From CALXQW01 sp031553045 (lineage in GTDB: Bacteria > Verrucomicrobiota > Verrucomicrobiia > Opitutales > Intestinicryptomonadaceae): a DNA stretch of 64,000 nucleotides. This document shows, one piece after another, positions 18,203 through 26,914 of this stretch. The notes below the pieces were generated by a model. The model made no database searches. It was not told where the DNA came from and was given only the letters and a program-made list of their open reading frames with translations. The position numbers were made by a program, and so were the translations under genes. The stretch spans positions 60,262 through 124,261 of the forward strand of contig JAVBLZ010000002.1 of assembly GCA_031553045.1 (NCBI GenBank), written 5' to 3'. Position 1 is the first letter of the stretch. Each line of letters starts with the position of its first letter.

Positions 18203-18231
18203 TTGACAAAAATAAATTATTCCTCAAACTT
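18203..18231 (+). promoter_or_regulatory. candidate promoter of GH106 gene, possibly giving a leaderless mRNA
   Basis: TTGACA at 18203-18208, then 17 nt, then AAACTT at 18226-18231 as a weak -10. The start codon is at 18238, about where transcription would begin, and no Shine-Dalgarno precedes it. The TTGAC also forms part of a small hairpin (CAACAC...GTGTTG). Confidence 0.35.
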
Positions 18232-18237
18232 TGCCGA

Positions 18238-21200
18238 ATGAAAAGCAAAGTATTGTGTGGTGTATCGGGGCTTCTAATTTCTGCATCCGCCTTGTTCGGG
18301 GCGGATGATTTGGCGGCTGTTTTCAAAAATCCTCCCCAAGACGCAAAACCTTTTACTTGGTGGCATTGGATGAGTGGCAATATCAGCAAAGAGGGCATAG
18401 TAAAAGACGCTGACGCAATGGTGAAAGCTGGTTACGGCGGTTTGCAACTTTTTAATATAACGCAAACGGGGCTCATGCCTGGGCCGATTTATTACGGCAG
18501 TGAAAAATGGTGGGAACTATTAGATTTTGCCGCCGAAGAAATGAGCAAGAGGAATCTGGATTTTGGCATGACAAACGGTGCGGGTTGGGCAACTACGGGT
18601 GGTCCGCACATTTCTCCCGCTTACGCTATACAGCAGTTGGTATGGACGGAAAAGCAGATTGCAGATTCTTCCAAAGATAAAATTGTTCTGGAAAAATTTG
18701 ATAAAAATATCCATAAGCACGTAACGCTCTGCCCCAGTACCACAATGTCTCAGGGTGTAGATTTGCCTCAAAAAGATGAATGGCAGCGTAAATTTTACAA
18801 AGACATTATTGTCTTTGCCTTCCCTACACCCAAGGACGAATTGAACGGTGCTGAAGGCCACAGGCTTAAAGACTGGCAGCTTAAAAGCGGCAATAAAGGC
18901 ATGACGCCCACGGCAAAAATCCCCAGAGACACTGCTGTTGCGCCTTATCCCATAGATGAAAAAAGCATAATAGACATTACGGACAAGATGACGCCGGACG
19001 GCTCTTTAGACTGGGCGCCGCCTGCAAATTCCGGTACGTGGACTGTCATTAGGATGGGGCATATAATCACGGGCAAGCCTTGTCATCCTGCGCCCGAAGG
19101 CGGCAGGGGTTTAGAGGCTGATAAATTCAGCGCAGAGGCGGCAAGATTTCATTTTTACAACGGCATATTGCCCTTCATAAAAAAGTTAAATACGCCTGAA
19201 AAAAAGCGCCTTACAACAATACTTACAGACAGTTTTGAAGCCAAGACTCAAAATTGGTCGCCTGCGCTCCCCGCAGAATTCAAGGCTTTGCGCGGTTACG
19301 ACATCCTTAAATATATGACAATATTTACGGGCAGGGTGATAAATTCTACAGATTTTACCGAGCGTTTTCTTTGGGACTTTAGGCGCACTGCCGCAGACCT
19401 TATTGCAAAAAATCACTACGGCGTTTTGCAAGAGCTTTGCAACCAGTACGGCGTCAAATTTTCCGCAGAAGCTTACGGGCATCCTGCAGATTTGGACAAT
19501 ATAGAAACCGCCATGAAAACCGACATTCCAATGTCGGAATTTTGGGTGGGCGCTTACGGTAGCGGACAGCTTTGGAACAGTAAAGAAGCGGCAACGGTTT
19601 CAGACCTAATGAACCGCAAAATTGTGGGGGCTGAGGCGTTTACTTCCGGTGAAGATTTCCATTCCCATGCGGGGTCTCTTAAATCTCAGGGAGACTATTA
19701 CTACACTTATGGCGTGAACAGATTTTTGCTTCACGGATACTCGCACCAACCCTTTATTGACGGGGTCTTTCCGGGGGCAAGCTTGTATCTTTGGGGCTCT
19801 CATATGCACAGGCTGAATCCTTGGTGGAATGTGCAAATGCCACTTTGGAGTGAATACATTTCTCGAGTGCAATCTCTCTTGCAGCGTGGCGCTTTGGTTG
19901 CCGACGCTTGTTTTTATGCTGGAGAAAGCGCTCAGGTTGAAATTGGTTACAGAAATTCTTTGGACCCAAAAGACATCAAGGCAAAAAAAGCCTCATCCAA
20001 AAGAGGGGCAAACATGACATTCAAAACAGACCTTTCTGAAGGTTATGATTTTCATTTAATAGCCCGCACATTCCTCTCTCAGATGTCTGTTAAAGACGGC
20101 AAAATCGTGCATTCAAGCGGCAAGGAATATGAAGTGCTCTTTATTTATGAGGAAGATTTCTGGCGCTTGGAAATTGCAAAAATTCTTGAAAAATTGGTGT
20201 CGGAGGGCGGTAAAATTGTTGCAGTAAAACCAATCGCAACCCCGGGGTTGGAAGGTTTGCCAAATTCCGATACGGAACTTAAAGACATTGCGGAGAAAAT
20301 GTGGGCTGCTCCATTAAATTCAGACGGATACAGGGTATATGGCAAGGGCAGAATTTACGAACCTGCTGAAAATGTTGAGAAAATAATGAAGACATTAAAG
20401 GTCGCCAAAGACTTTGATTATAGGGCTCTGGACAAGGCAAGTGAAAACCTGTTCTTAAGATACATACACAGAAAAACTGAAAACGAGTCTTACTATTTTG
20501 TCTCCAACCAAAGCGATAAAGCTGTTAAGGCGGCATGTACTTTCAGGGTCTCCGGCTATGTGCCTGAAATTTGGGACGCCCAAAGTGGAGAGATTTTTGA
20601 AGCCCCCGCTTGGAGTAAAACCTCAGACGGCAGAATGGAAGTTTTGCTTGATTTGGCTGAGAACGAATCCCTGTTTGTGGTGTTCCGCAAAAAGAGCCAA
20701 GACAACAATCTTGCCGCTTTGAATCTGCCTGAAAATGGGGCGAGGCTTTGTGTGAAAGAAAACAAACTCTATCTTAAAGCGTTTAAAAATGAGTCTTATA
20801 AAATGACTCTTTCCAAAGCTTCCGACAAAGCTTTCGTCAAGGATGTTTTGGTTTCAAGTTTGTCTGAGCCTTTGGATATAAAATCCGGCTGGTCTATCAA
20901 ATTCCCGACTGTTACAGGCTCAGGCAACACTGTCGAGCTGGATTCTTTGAAGTCTTGGGCAAGGCTTGAAAATTTTGACGACAAGCATTTTTCAGGCACG
21001 GCGGAATATGATGTGAAGTTCAATATCCCCACAGGAATGCTTGGCAAAGATATTGGTGTTAATCTTGATTTGGGCACGGTAGAAGTGGTTGCGGAAGTCT
21101 TTATAAATGGCAAGCATGCAGGCACTGCTTGGGTTGCCCCATACGTATTGGATGTTACAAAGTTTGTTAAAGAGGGCGCAAATGAGATGAAAATAAAACT

Positions 21201-21513
21201 CACAAGCACTCTTAAAAACCGCTTGATTGGAGACCAACATTACGACAATCCATATCTTTCAAAGGACACTGTAAATGAGCGCATTGGCCGCAAACCCAAT
21301 TCTGGCGGCTTCCAGCCCCAGTATGAAAAATATTACGAAGAAAAATATGTGTTGATTGCGGATTGGCTCTACGACGCAACAAAACCCCGCCCTGACACAA
21401 AGCGCAAGGCGTTCATGTTCTATAATCCGTACAAGGCTACAACGCCCTTAATAGATTCAGGTTTGATTGGCCCTGTTGTGGTGCGTCCGTACAAGCTGGT
21501 TGGGCTTAATTAG
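18238..21513 (+). CDS. secreted GH106-family glycosyl hydrolase (alpha-L-rhamnosidase-like)
   Basis: 1091 aa with signal peptide MKSKVLCGVSGLLISASALFG. The N-terminal catalytic barrel begins with the family hallmark FTWWHWMSGNISKEGI, then ADAMVKAGYGGLQLFN and MTNGAGWATTGGP. The C-terminal beta-sandwich (about residues 900-1020) has the motif set FSGTAEYDVKF, VAEVFINGKHAGTAW and NRLIGDQHYDNP seen in GH106 proteins. Characterised GH106 members release terminal alpha-L-rhamnose from plant or bacterial polysaccharides. With the sulfatase and sialidase-fold proteins upstream it may complete a set for one complex glycan (inference). It has its own promoter-like sequence and terminator. Confidence 0.88.
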   Translation: MKSKVLCGVSGLLISASALFGADDLAAVFKNPPQDAKPFTWWHWMSGNISKEGIVKDADAMVKAGYGGLQLFNITQTGLMPGPIYYGSEKWWELLDFAAEEMSKRNLDFGMTNGAGWATTGGPHISPAYAIQQLVWTEKQIADSSKDKIVLEKFDKNIHKHVTLCPSTTMSQGVDLPQKDEWQRKFYKDIIVFAFPTPKDELNGAEGHRLKDWQLKSGNKGMTPTAKIPRDTAVAPYPIDEKSIIDITDKMTPDGSLDWAPPANSGTWTVIRMGHIITGKPCHPAPEGGRGLEADKFSAEAARFHFYNGILPFIKKLNTPEKKRLTTILTDSFEAKTQNWSPALPAEFKALRGYDILKYMTIFTGRVINSTDFTERFLWDFRRTAADLIAKNHYGVLQELCNQYGVKFSAEAYGHPADLDNIETAMKTDIPMSEFWVGAYGSGQLWNSKEAATVSDLMNRKIVGAEAFTSGEDFHSHAGSLKSQGDYYYTYGVNRFLLHGYSHQPFIDGVFPGASLYLWGSHMHRLNPWWNVQMPLWSEYISRVQSLLQRGALVADACFYAGESAQVEIGYRNSLDPKDIKAKKASSKRGANMTFKTDLSEGYDFHLIARTFLSQMSVKDGKIVHSSGKEYEVLFIYEEDFWRLEIAKILEKLVSEGGKIVAVKPIATPGLEGLPNSDTELKDIAEKMWAAPLNSDGYRVYGKGRIYEPAENVEKIMKTLKVAKDFDYRALDKASENLFLRYIHRKTENESYYFVSNQSDKAVKAACTFRVSGYVPEIWDAQSGEIFEAPAWSKTSDGRMEVLLDLAENESLFVVFRKKSQDNNLAALNLPENGARLCVKENKLYLKAFKNESYKMTLSKASDKAFVKDVLVSSLSEPLDIKSGWSIKFPTVTGSGNTVELDSLKSWARLENFDDKHFSGTAEYDVKFNIPTGMLGKDIGVNLDLGTVEVVAEVFINGKHAGTAWVAPYVLDVTKFVKEGANEMKIKLTSTLKNRLIGDQHYDNPYLSKDTVNERIGRKPNSGGFQPQYEKYYEEKYVLIADWLYDATKPRPDTKRKAFMFYNPYKATTPLIDSGLIGPVVVRPYKLVGLN

Positions 21514-21529
21514 ATTCTATAAAGATTTC

Positions 21530-21568
21530 AAATGGCTTTGGATGCAAAAATTCAAAGCCATTTTTTTT
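21530..21568 (+). terminator. intrinsic terminator after GH106 gene
   Basis: Perfect 11-bp stem AAATGGCTTTG (21530-21540) with CAAAGCCATTT (21553-21563), 12-nt loop, followed by Ts. Confidence 0.9.
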
Positions 21569-21604
21569 GTTTGCAAAAAAATACGCAAGTTAGATTCTGT
21601 TTCG

Positions 21605-22780
21605 ATGAATCAAATTGAAATTTTTGCGCAAAATGTCGACAGATTTATCGGCATGGATGAGTTGAAAAAAAAACTTGAAGAAGGTAAGAAATTACGTGTC
21701 AAATTGGGCGTTGACCCAACAAGGCCGGACCTCACTTTTGGGCACATGGTTGTGTTCAACAAATTGCGCCAGTTTCAAGATTTGGGTCATCAAGCAGTGC
21801 TCATAATTGGCGACTATACCGCCCAAATTGGCGATCCAAGCGGCAGAAACAATCTCAGACCGGTGCTCACCAAAGATGAGGTTGAGGCTAATTCAAAAAC
21901 CTATCTTGAACAGGCGTTTTTAATTTTGGATAAAGCTAAAACTGAAGTGCGCTACAATAGTGAGTGGTTTTACAAAATGTCTTTTGGCGACCTCTTGAAT
22001 CTGGCAAGAAAAATGACTGTCGCCAGAATGTTGGAACGCGACGACTTCTCAAAACGCTTTAATGAAAACACGCCAATTTCAATCGTAGAATTTTTATATC
22101 CGCTTGTGCAAGGTTACGATTCTTTGATGATAGAAAGCGATATAGAGCTTGGTGGCAGCGACCAGCTTTTCAACAATCTTGTCGGCCGTGATTTGCAGTC
22201 TATGGAAGGCAAGTCTGGGCAAGCTGTTATAACAATGCCTTTGCTTGTGGGGCTTGACGGCGTAAAAAAGATGTCTAAGAGTTTGGATAATTATATAGCC
22301 TTCAATGACACTCCACGCAATATGTTCGGCAAAATTATGTCTGTGGGCGACGACACCATGCTTAAATACTATCAGTATTTGCTTCTCTATACTGCCGCAC
22401 AGATTGAAGGAGTTAAGCTTCAGCATCCAATGCAGGCAAAGAAAGAGCTTGCAAGGCTTTTGCTCTCTCGTTTCTTCGGCGAAGATGTCGCAAATGCTGA
22501 AAAAGCAAATTTTGAAAAAGTATTTTCAAAAAATGAAATACCGGACGAAATGCCGGAATTTGAATGGGGCTCTTTAAGCCAAAATGCGGAAGAAGTTTTG
22601 ATAAACGTAATGGCGGCAACAAAACTATTTCAAAGTAAGGGCGACATTAAAAGGCTCATAGAGCAAGGCGGCGTTAAGTTGAATTCTGAAAAAATTTCCG
22701 AACCCATGAAGAAAATCTGCAAGCCGGAAAATCCCATTGTTTTGCAGGCGGGCAAGCGCATATTCTTCAGGGTGAAGTAA
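21605..22780 (+). CDS. tyrS: tyrosine--tRNA ligase
   Basis: 391 aa from the ATG at 21605. The frame is open further upstream but overlaps the preceding gene's end and terminator, so the internal ATG is preferred. Class I synthetase that charges tRNA-Tyr. The HIGH-type motif is in PDLTFGHMVVF, the KMSKS loop is GVKKMSKSLDN, and the tyrosine pocket segment LVQGYDSL...ELGGSDQLFN is present. A C-terminal S4 RNA-binding domain follows (SKGDIKRLIEQGGVKLN). Its length and its motif set (GDYTAQIGDPSG) fit the TyrZ-like subgroup. It is followed after 6 nt by the MATE transporter gene. No Shine-Dalgarno is visible. Confidence 0.95.
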   Translation: MNQIEIFAQNVDRFIGMDELKKKLEEGKKLRVKLGVDPTRPDLTFGHMVVFNKLRQFQDLGHQAVLIIGDYTAQIGDPSGRNNLRPVLTKDEVEANSKTYLEQAFLILDKAKTEVRYNSEWFYKMSFGDLLNLARKMTVARMLERDDFSKRFNENTPISIVEFLYPLVQGYDSLMIESDIELGGSDQLFNNLVGRDLQSMEGKSGQAVITMPLLVGLDGVKKMSKSLDNYIAFNDTPRNMFGKIMSVGDDTMLKYYQYLLLYTAAQIEGVKLQHPMQAKKELARLLLSRFFGEDVANAEKANFEKVFSKNEIPDEMPEFEWGSLSQNAEEVLINVMAATKLFQSKGDIKRLIEQGGVKLNSEKISEPMKKICKPENPIVLQAGKRIFFRVK

Positions 22781-22786
22781 GCGCTT

Positions 22787-24133
22787 ATGACGGACGAACA
22801 GACAAGGGCGCTCGGAGAGCTGGCTATACACAAGCTGGTTATCCGCTACTGTTCTCCGACAATATTTGCCGTGGTTGTAAACAGCCTTTACAATTTGATT
22901 GACAGAATTTTTGTCGGCAAATTTGTGGGTGAAGACGCTCTTGCCGCACTCACCGTAACCTTCACGCCGGCGATGTTTTTTTTGGCATTTGCAATGCTGA
23001 TTGGTCAGGGGTCTGGCGCATTGCTCTCAATCAAACTTGGCGCAAAAGCGCATATCAAAGCTGAACAAATTCTGGGTCAGGCGTTTTTTTTGTTCATGCT
23101 AATTACGCTGATAATCTCAACACTTGGTGCAGTCTTTACTTCTGAGCTCCTTACATTCTTTGGTGCTGGCGGGAAAATTCTGCCTTTGGCGGTGGAGTAT
23201 TACAGAATATTGCTCATCGGTTTGATTTTTGAAAAAATTTCTTTCGGCATAAATAATCTGATTCGGGCGGAAGGCAGACCTTCTTATGCAATGGCCGTAA
23301 TCTGCATGGGCGGCGTTGTTAATGTCATATTAGATTATGTTTTTATTGTTGAATTTGGCTGGGGTATTTCCGGCGCAGCATACGCAACCGTTGCAGGGCA
23401 GGCGCTTGCCTCTTTATGGGTGATGTATTTTTATCTGGCGCATAAAGGCATCGTGAGGTTGAAATTTTCAAACGTCAGATTGCATTTTGCAATGGCGTTG
23501 AAGGTTATGAAGATGGGCTCTCCAGCCTTTGTTATACAATCTTTGGCAAGTATAACTATGGCGCTTCAAATCTATCAGGCGCAAAAGTTTGGCGATGAAA
23601 GTGCGGTAACCACAATAGGTATTTGCATGACAGTAATCATGCTTTTATTTTTACCGCTTTTAGGTATCAGCATGGGCATTCAACCCATTGTGGGCTATAA
23701 TTGGGGCGCAAAAGATTACCCTCGCTCTTTCAGCACGCTTTTGCACGCAATATTTATGGGGCTGGCATTTGGTTTGATTAGCGTTTTATGCGTTCAAATT
23801 TTTGCCAAAGAAATTGCAATTCTGTTCTTACCCAAAGATACCTCAATGCTCGAACCTGCCTCAAGAGCCTTGCGCATCTGTACATTTTTATCTCCCTGCA
23901 TAGGCATAAATATTATCGCAAGCGGATACTTCCAAGCAACGGGTCGCCCAGTGTTTTCCATATTCACAACCCTAATAAGACAAATGCTAATCCTCGTCCC
24001 CATGCTCCTAATCCTGCCCATATTCTTTGGTCTGGACGGCGTCTGGCTCAGCTTCCCCATAGCAGACTTGGGCGCATGCATATACTCGGTAACGGTTGTC
24101 GTACTAGAACATAAAAAACTTGGGGCATCGTGA
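22787..24133 (+). CDS. MATE family efflux transporter
   Basis: 448 aa, about 12 transmembrane helices. It begins with the MatE-type segment YCSPTIFAVVVNSLYNLIDR-FVGKFVGEDALAALTV. The equivalent point in the second half is GSPAFVIQSLASITMALQ, and PLLGISMGIQPIVGYNWGAK is the classic MATE motif. It exports small cationic compounds or metabolites in exchange for Na+ or H+. The substrate is not predictable. It probably shares a transcript with tyrS (6-nt gap). Its last codons run into a tandem repeat whose first hairpin (24158-24209) can act as terminator. Confidence 0.92.
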   Translation: MTDEQTRALGELAIHKLVIRYCSPTIFAVVVNSLYNLIDRIFVGKFVGEDALAALTVTFTPAMFFLAFAMLIGQGSGALLSIKLGAKAHIKAEQILGQAFFLFMLITLIISTLGAVFTSELLTFFGAGGKILPLAVEYYRILLIGLIFEKISFGINNLIRAEGRPSYAMAVICMGGVVNVILDYVFIVEFGWGISGAAYATVAGQALASLWVMYFYLAHKGIVRLKFSNVRLHFAMALKVMKMGSPAFVIQSLASITMALQIYQAQKFGDESAVTTIGICMTVIMLLFLPLLGISMGIQPIVGYNWGAKDYPRSFSTLLHAIFMGLAFGLISVLCVQIFAKEIAILFLPKDTSMLEPASRALRICTFLSPCIGINIIASGYFQATGRPVFSIFTTLIRQMLILVPMLLILPIFFGLDGVWLSFPIADLGACIYSVTVVVLEHKKLGAS

Positions 24134-24157
24134 AATTACGCTTGATGCTCCGTTTTG

Positions 24158-24209
24158 AAAAAATCTGCACTGGGCACGTACCTGCGTACGCTTCCACCGC
24201 AGATTTTTT
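24158..24209. terminator. hairpin terminator inside repeat unit 1
   Basis: AAAAAATCTGC (24158-24168) pairs perfectly with GCAGATTTTTT (24199-24209), enclosing a second small hairpin (CGTAC...GTACG). The T-run on one side and A-run on the other make it usable in both directions. It ends the tyrS-MATE transcript. Confidence 0.7.
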
Positions 24210-24471
24210 CAAATACTCGCCTGAAGCGCAATTTGACGATGCCAATAGCGGCATAGGTTAACACCTATGCAATGTGATTTTAGAGGGGCATCTGGGGGCG
24301 TGAGGTTGCGCTAAGTTGTAAAAACTTTCTGCACTGGGCATGTATCTGCGTACGCTTCCACCGCAGACTTTTTCAAATACTCGCCTGAAGTGCAATTTGA
24401 CGATGCCAATAACGGCATAGGTTAACACCTATGCAATGTGATTTAAAAGGGGCGTCTAGGGGCGTGAGGTG
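24165..24471. repeat. two tandem copies of a 143-nt intergenic repeat (period 164)
   Basis: Copy 1 (24165-24307) and copy 2 (24329-24471) differ at only about nine positions and are separated by a 21-nt unrelated spacer. Each copy has three parts. The first is a hairpin-bearing core, GCACTGGG...GTAC...TTCCACCGC. The second is a perfect 8-bp palindrome, GCATAGGT-TAAC-ACCTATGC (24251-24270; copy 2 at 24415-24434). The third is a G-rich tail, GGGGC-TCT-GGGGCGTGAGG. No open frame is conserved. The core resembles that of the 128-bp array at the window's end. Confidence 0.85.
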
Positions 24472-24677
24472 TCTGGGGGTATCTTTTTGTTGAGTTAAAT
24501 TTTTTTGTTTAGGCATCTATATCTGTATGTATATACGCTGATTGTAGATTTCTTTGGTGATAGTCTGAAAAAGTATTTCAAGTTTGTCTCGCTTAAGCTT
24601 CTAAAGGCGCTTCAAGTTTATAAAATATATTGCCTTTTATTTGGAAATGTATTCGATACTGCGTTTTTAATACATTT
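24472..24677. other. A/T-rich upstream region of serA
   Basis: Non-coding, with no convincing RNA gene or riboswitch. It contains A/T-rich stretches such as TATAAAATATATTGCC (about 24618) that could host the serA promoter, but no -35/-10 pair stands out. Confidence 0.4.
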
Positions 24678-26270
24678 ATGAAAATTATAGTTGCAGACCC
24701 AATTTCCCCCATAGGCGTTGACTTGCTTAAAAAACAGGCAGGTTTTGAAGTTATAGAAGCGTATGGTTCGTCTCCGGAGAAAATTAAGGAGCTTGTGAAA
24801 GACGCTTGCGCCGTCATTGTACGTTCTGAAACTACAATCAGTCCGGATGTCATTGCCGCTTCTACCTGTCTTAAAGCGGTAGGCAGGGCGGGCGTTGGCG
24901 TTGACAATATAGATATTCCTGCGGCAACAGAAAAGGGCGTTATAGTCATGAACACCCCAACGGGCAATACCATTGCAACTGCCGAACTTACTTTTACACA
25001 CATGCTCTGCGGCGCACGTCCTGTGGCTCAGGCAAATGCTTCCATGAAGGCGGGTAAGTGGAACAGGGGTTCTTTTAAGGGCGGCGAATTAAACGGCAAA
25101 ACCCTTGCAATCTTGGGCATGGGCAGAATCGGCTCTGAAATCGCAATCCGTGCGATGGCTTTCAATATGAAAGTTTTAGCTTATGACCCATTTCTTACGG
25201 AAGCTCGGGCAAACAGCATGGGTGTAAAAATGGTCAACCTTGATGAAGCATTCAAAAACGCCGATTACATCACGGTGCACATGCCGCTTACGCCCACCAC
25301 AAAATATATGATAAATGCCGATGCCTTTGCAAAAATGAAAAAGGGTGTGAGGGTTTTCAACTGCGCAAGGGGCGGTATTATTGAAGAAGCCGCATTGGTT
25401 GAAGCGCTTAAAAGCGGCAAGGTTGCGGCTGCGGGTTTAGACGTCTATGAAGATGAGCCTCCGCCTGCCGACAGTCCGCTTTTAACGTTGGATAATTTGG
25501 TGCTTACGCCTCATTTGGGCGCATCCACAAAAGAAGCTCAGGAAAGTTGTGGCATTGAAGTTGCGGAAATTATTATTTCAGTCTTGAAAGACGGTGTAAT
25601 ACGCAATGCTGTTAATGCGCCAAGTGTAGATGCTGAATCTCTCAGGCAGATATCTCCTTACATCAGTCTTTGTGAAAAGTTGGGCACTTATGTTCAGCAA
25701 GTTTCTGAAAATACTGTCGAAAAAATTTCCATTAAATATTTTGGCAAGCTTGCTTGCACAGACAATAAACTGCTTACTTTGGCTGTTCAGAAGGGTTATC
25801 TTAGCAAAATTACAGATTTTGCAAATGACGTAAATGCGCCAATGCAAATGAAACATTTGGGCATTGTTGTTGAAAGTGGCGCAAGCAATGTGGATAGCGA
25901 TTATTCTGAATTGGTTCAGGTACTGGCAACCTGCAAGGGCGGCAAAACTCGTTCTGTGGCAGGTACTGTGATGGGCAAGAGTGCGCGTCCTCGCATAGTG
26001 CAGATAGATTCTCATGAGGTTGAAGTTAATCCGCTTAACAAATGCGTTTTGCTTTTGCAGAATAACGACACTCCCGGCATGGTCGGCGTGATTGGCTCTA
26101 TAATGGGCAAATACAGTTGCAATATTGCAAATATGACTCTCAGCAGAAATGAAACGGGCGGCTCGGCTCTCAGCGTTTATGAGCTTGACGGCAATCCCCC
26201 TTCGGATGCGGTTAAAGAACTTTCCAAAGTTGAAAAAGTTGAAGCTGTACGTGTGATAGATTTTGTTTAA
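24678..26270 (+). CDS. serA: D-3-phosphoglycerate dehydrogenase
   Basis: 530 aa from the ATG at 24678. An upstream in-frame start would add 16 unlikely residues. It oxidises 3-phosphoglycerate to 3-phosphohydroxypyruvate, the first step of serine synthesis. The NAD-binding GxGxxG is at 147-152 (LGMGRIG), and catalytic R231 (NCARGG), E260 (YEDEPP) and H279 (TPHLGAST) are present. This is the long form: an intervening ASB-type domain (about 320-450) and a C-terminal ACT domain (from about 455: CVLLLQNNDTPGMVGVIGSI), which in other bacteria binds serine for feedback control. It is followed by plsY after 9 nt. Confidence 0.96.
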   Translation: MKIIVADPISPIGVDLLKKQAGFEVIEAYGSSPEKIKELVKDACAVIVRSETTISPDVIAASTCLKAVGRAGVGVDNIDIPAATEKGVIVMNTPTGNTIATAELTFTHMLCGARPVAQANASMKAGKWNRGSFKGGELNGKTLAILGMGRIGSEIAIRAMAFNMKVLAYDPFLTEARANSMGVKMVNLDEAFKNADYITVHMPLTPTTKYMINADAFAKMKKGVRVFNCARGGIIEEAALVEALKSGKVAAAGLDVYEDEPPPADSPLLTLDNLVLTPHLGASTKEAQESCGIEVAEIIISVLKDGVIRNAVNAPSVDAESLRQISPYISLCEKLGTYVQQVSENTVEKISIKYFGKLACTDNKLLTLAVQKGYLSKITDFANDVNAPMQMKHLGIVVESGASNVDSDYSELVQVLATCKGGKTRSVAGTVMGKSARPRIVQIDSHEVEVNPLNKCVLLLQNNDTPGMVGVIGSIMGKYSCNIANMTLSRNETGGSALSVYELDGNPPSDAVKELSKVEKVEAVRVIDFV

Positions 26271-26279
26271 TAAAAATTT

Positions 26280-26912
26280 ATGAGCATTTTAGATTATGTT
26301 ATAGTGGCTCTCACCGCCTATTTTTTGGGAGCCTTGCCTTTTGCGGTCATTATTGCGAGGTTTTGCGGCGTCAATATTTTTAAGGTTGGCAGTGGGAACC
26401 CAGGTGCTACTAATGTCAAGCGCAGTTGCGGGAAGTTTGCGGGCAACTTGTGTTTTGTTTTAGACGCTCTCAAAGGTTTTTTTGCGGCGGCATTTCCGCT
26501 TTATGCGCATCACTTTAACATCAATTTTTCTGATTCGCACACAACTTATTTATGTTTGACGGGGCTTGTTGCCGCAATACTGGGGCATAGTTTTAGTGTC
26601 TTTATTAAATTCAAGGGCGGCAAAGGGGTGTCGGTAACAATAGGCGGGCTTTTTGCAATTATGCTTTACCCAATCTTGATTGGCATTGTTGTGTGGGTTG
26701 CTGTGTTTTACGCCACAAGATACGTGTCTTTGGCATCTATCGTAATGAGTTTGAGCTTGCCCGTTTCTTCCGTATTTTGCTTCGGTTATCCCAGTACGGA
26801 ATTTTGGTTTGCGATAGCCATAGCAATAGCAATAATCGTAAGGCATCACGGCAATATTGTCAGATTGATTAAGGGCACTGAAAATAAATTTGTTAAAAAA
26901 CCCAAGGAGTGA
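26280..26912 (+). CDS. plsY: glycerol-3-phosphate acyltransferase PlsY
   Basis: 210 aa integral membrane enzyme that transfers the acyl group from acyl-phosphate to glycerol-3-phosphate, the first step of phospholipid synthesis (partner PlsX, not here). Family motifs are all visible: GSGNPGATNVKR (cytoplasmic motif 1), GHSFSVFIKFKGGKGVS (motif 2) and IAIIVRHHGNIVRLIKGTE (motif 3). Five to six membrane helices. Its last codons contain the AAGGAG ribosome-binding site of the next gene, so translation of the two is closely coupled. Confidence 0.95.
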   Translation: MSILDYVIVALTAYFLGALPFAVIIARFCGVNIFKVGSGNPGATNVKRSCGKFAGNLCFVLDALKGFFAAAFPLYAHHFNINFSDSHTTYLCLTGLVAAILGHSFSVFIKFKGGKGVSVTIGGLFAIMLYPILIGIVVWVAVFYATRYVSLASIVMSLSLPVSSVFCFGYPSTEFWFAIAIAIAIIVRHHGNIVRLIKGTENKFVKKPKE

Positions 26913-26914
26913 TT

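Noticed and set aside
24048..24254. Minus-strand open frame over the MATE gene end and first repeat unit
   Set aside because: It overlaps a real gene and the non-coding repeat, and is not preserved in repeat unit 2.
24472..24677. Riboswitch or T-box before serA
   Set aside because: No conserved aptamer or T-box motif (such as the TGG-N-ACC core) could be found; only A/T-rich sequence is present.
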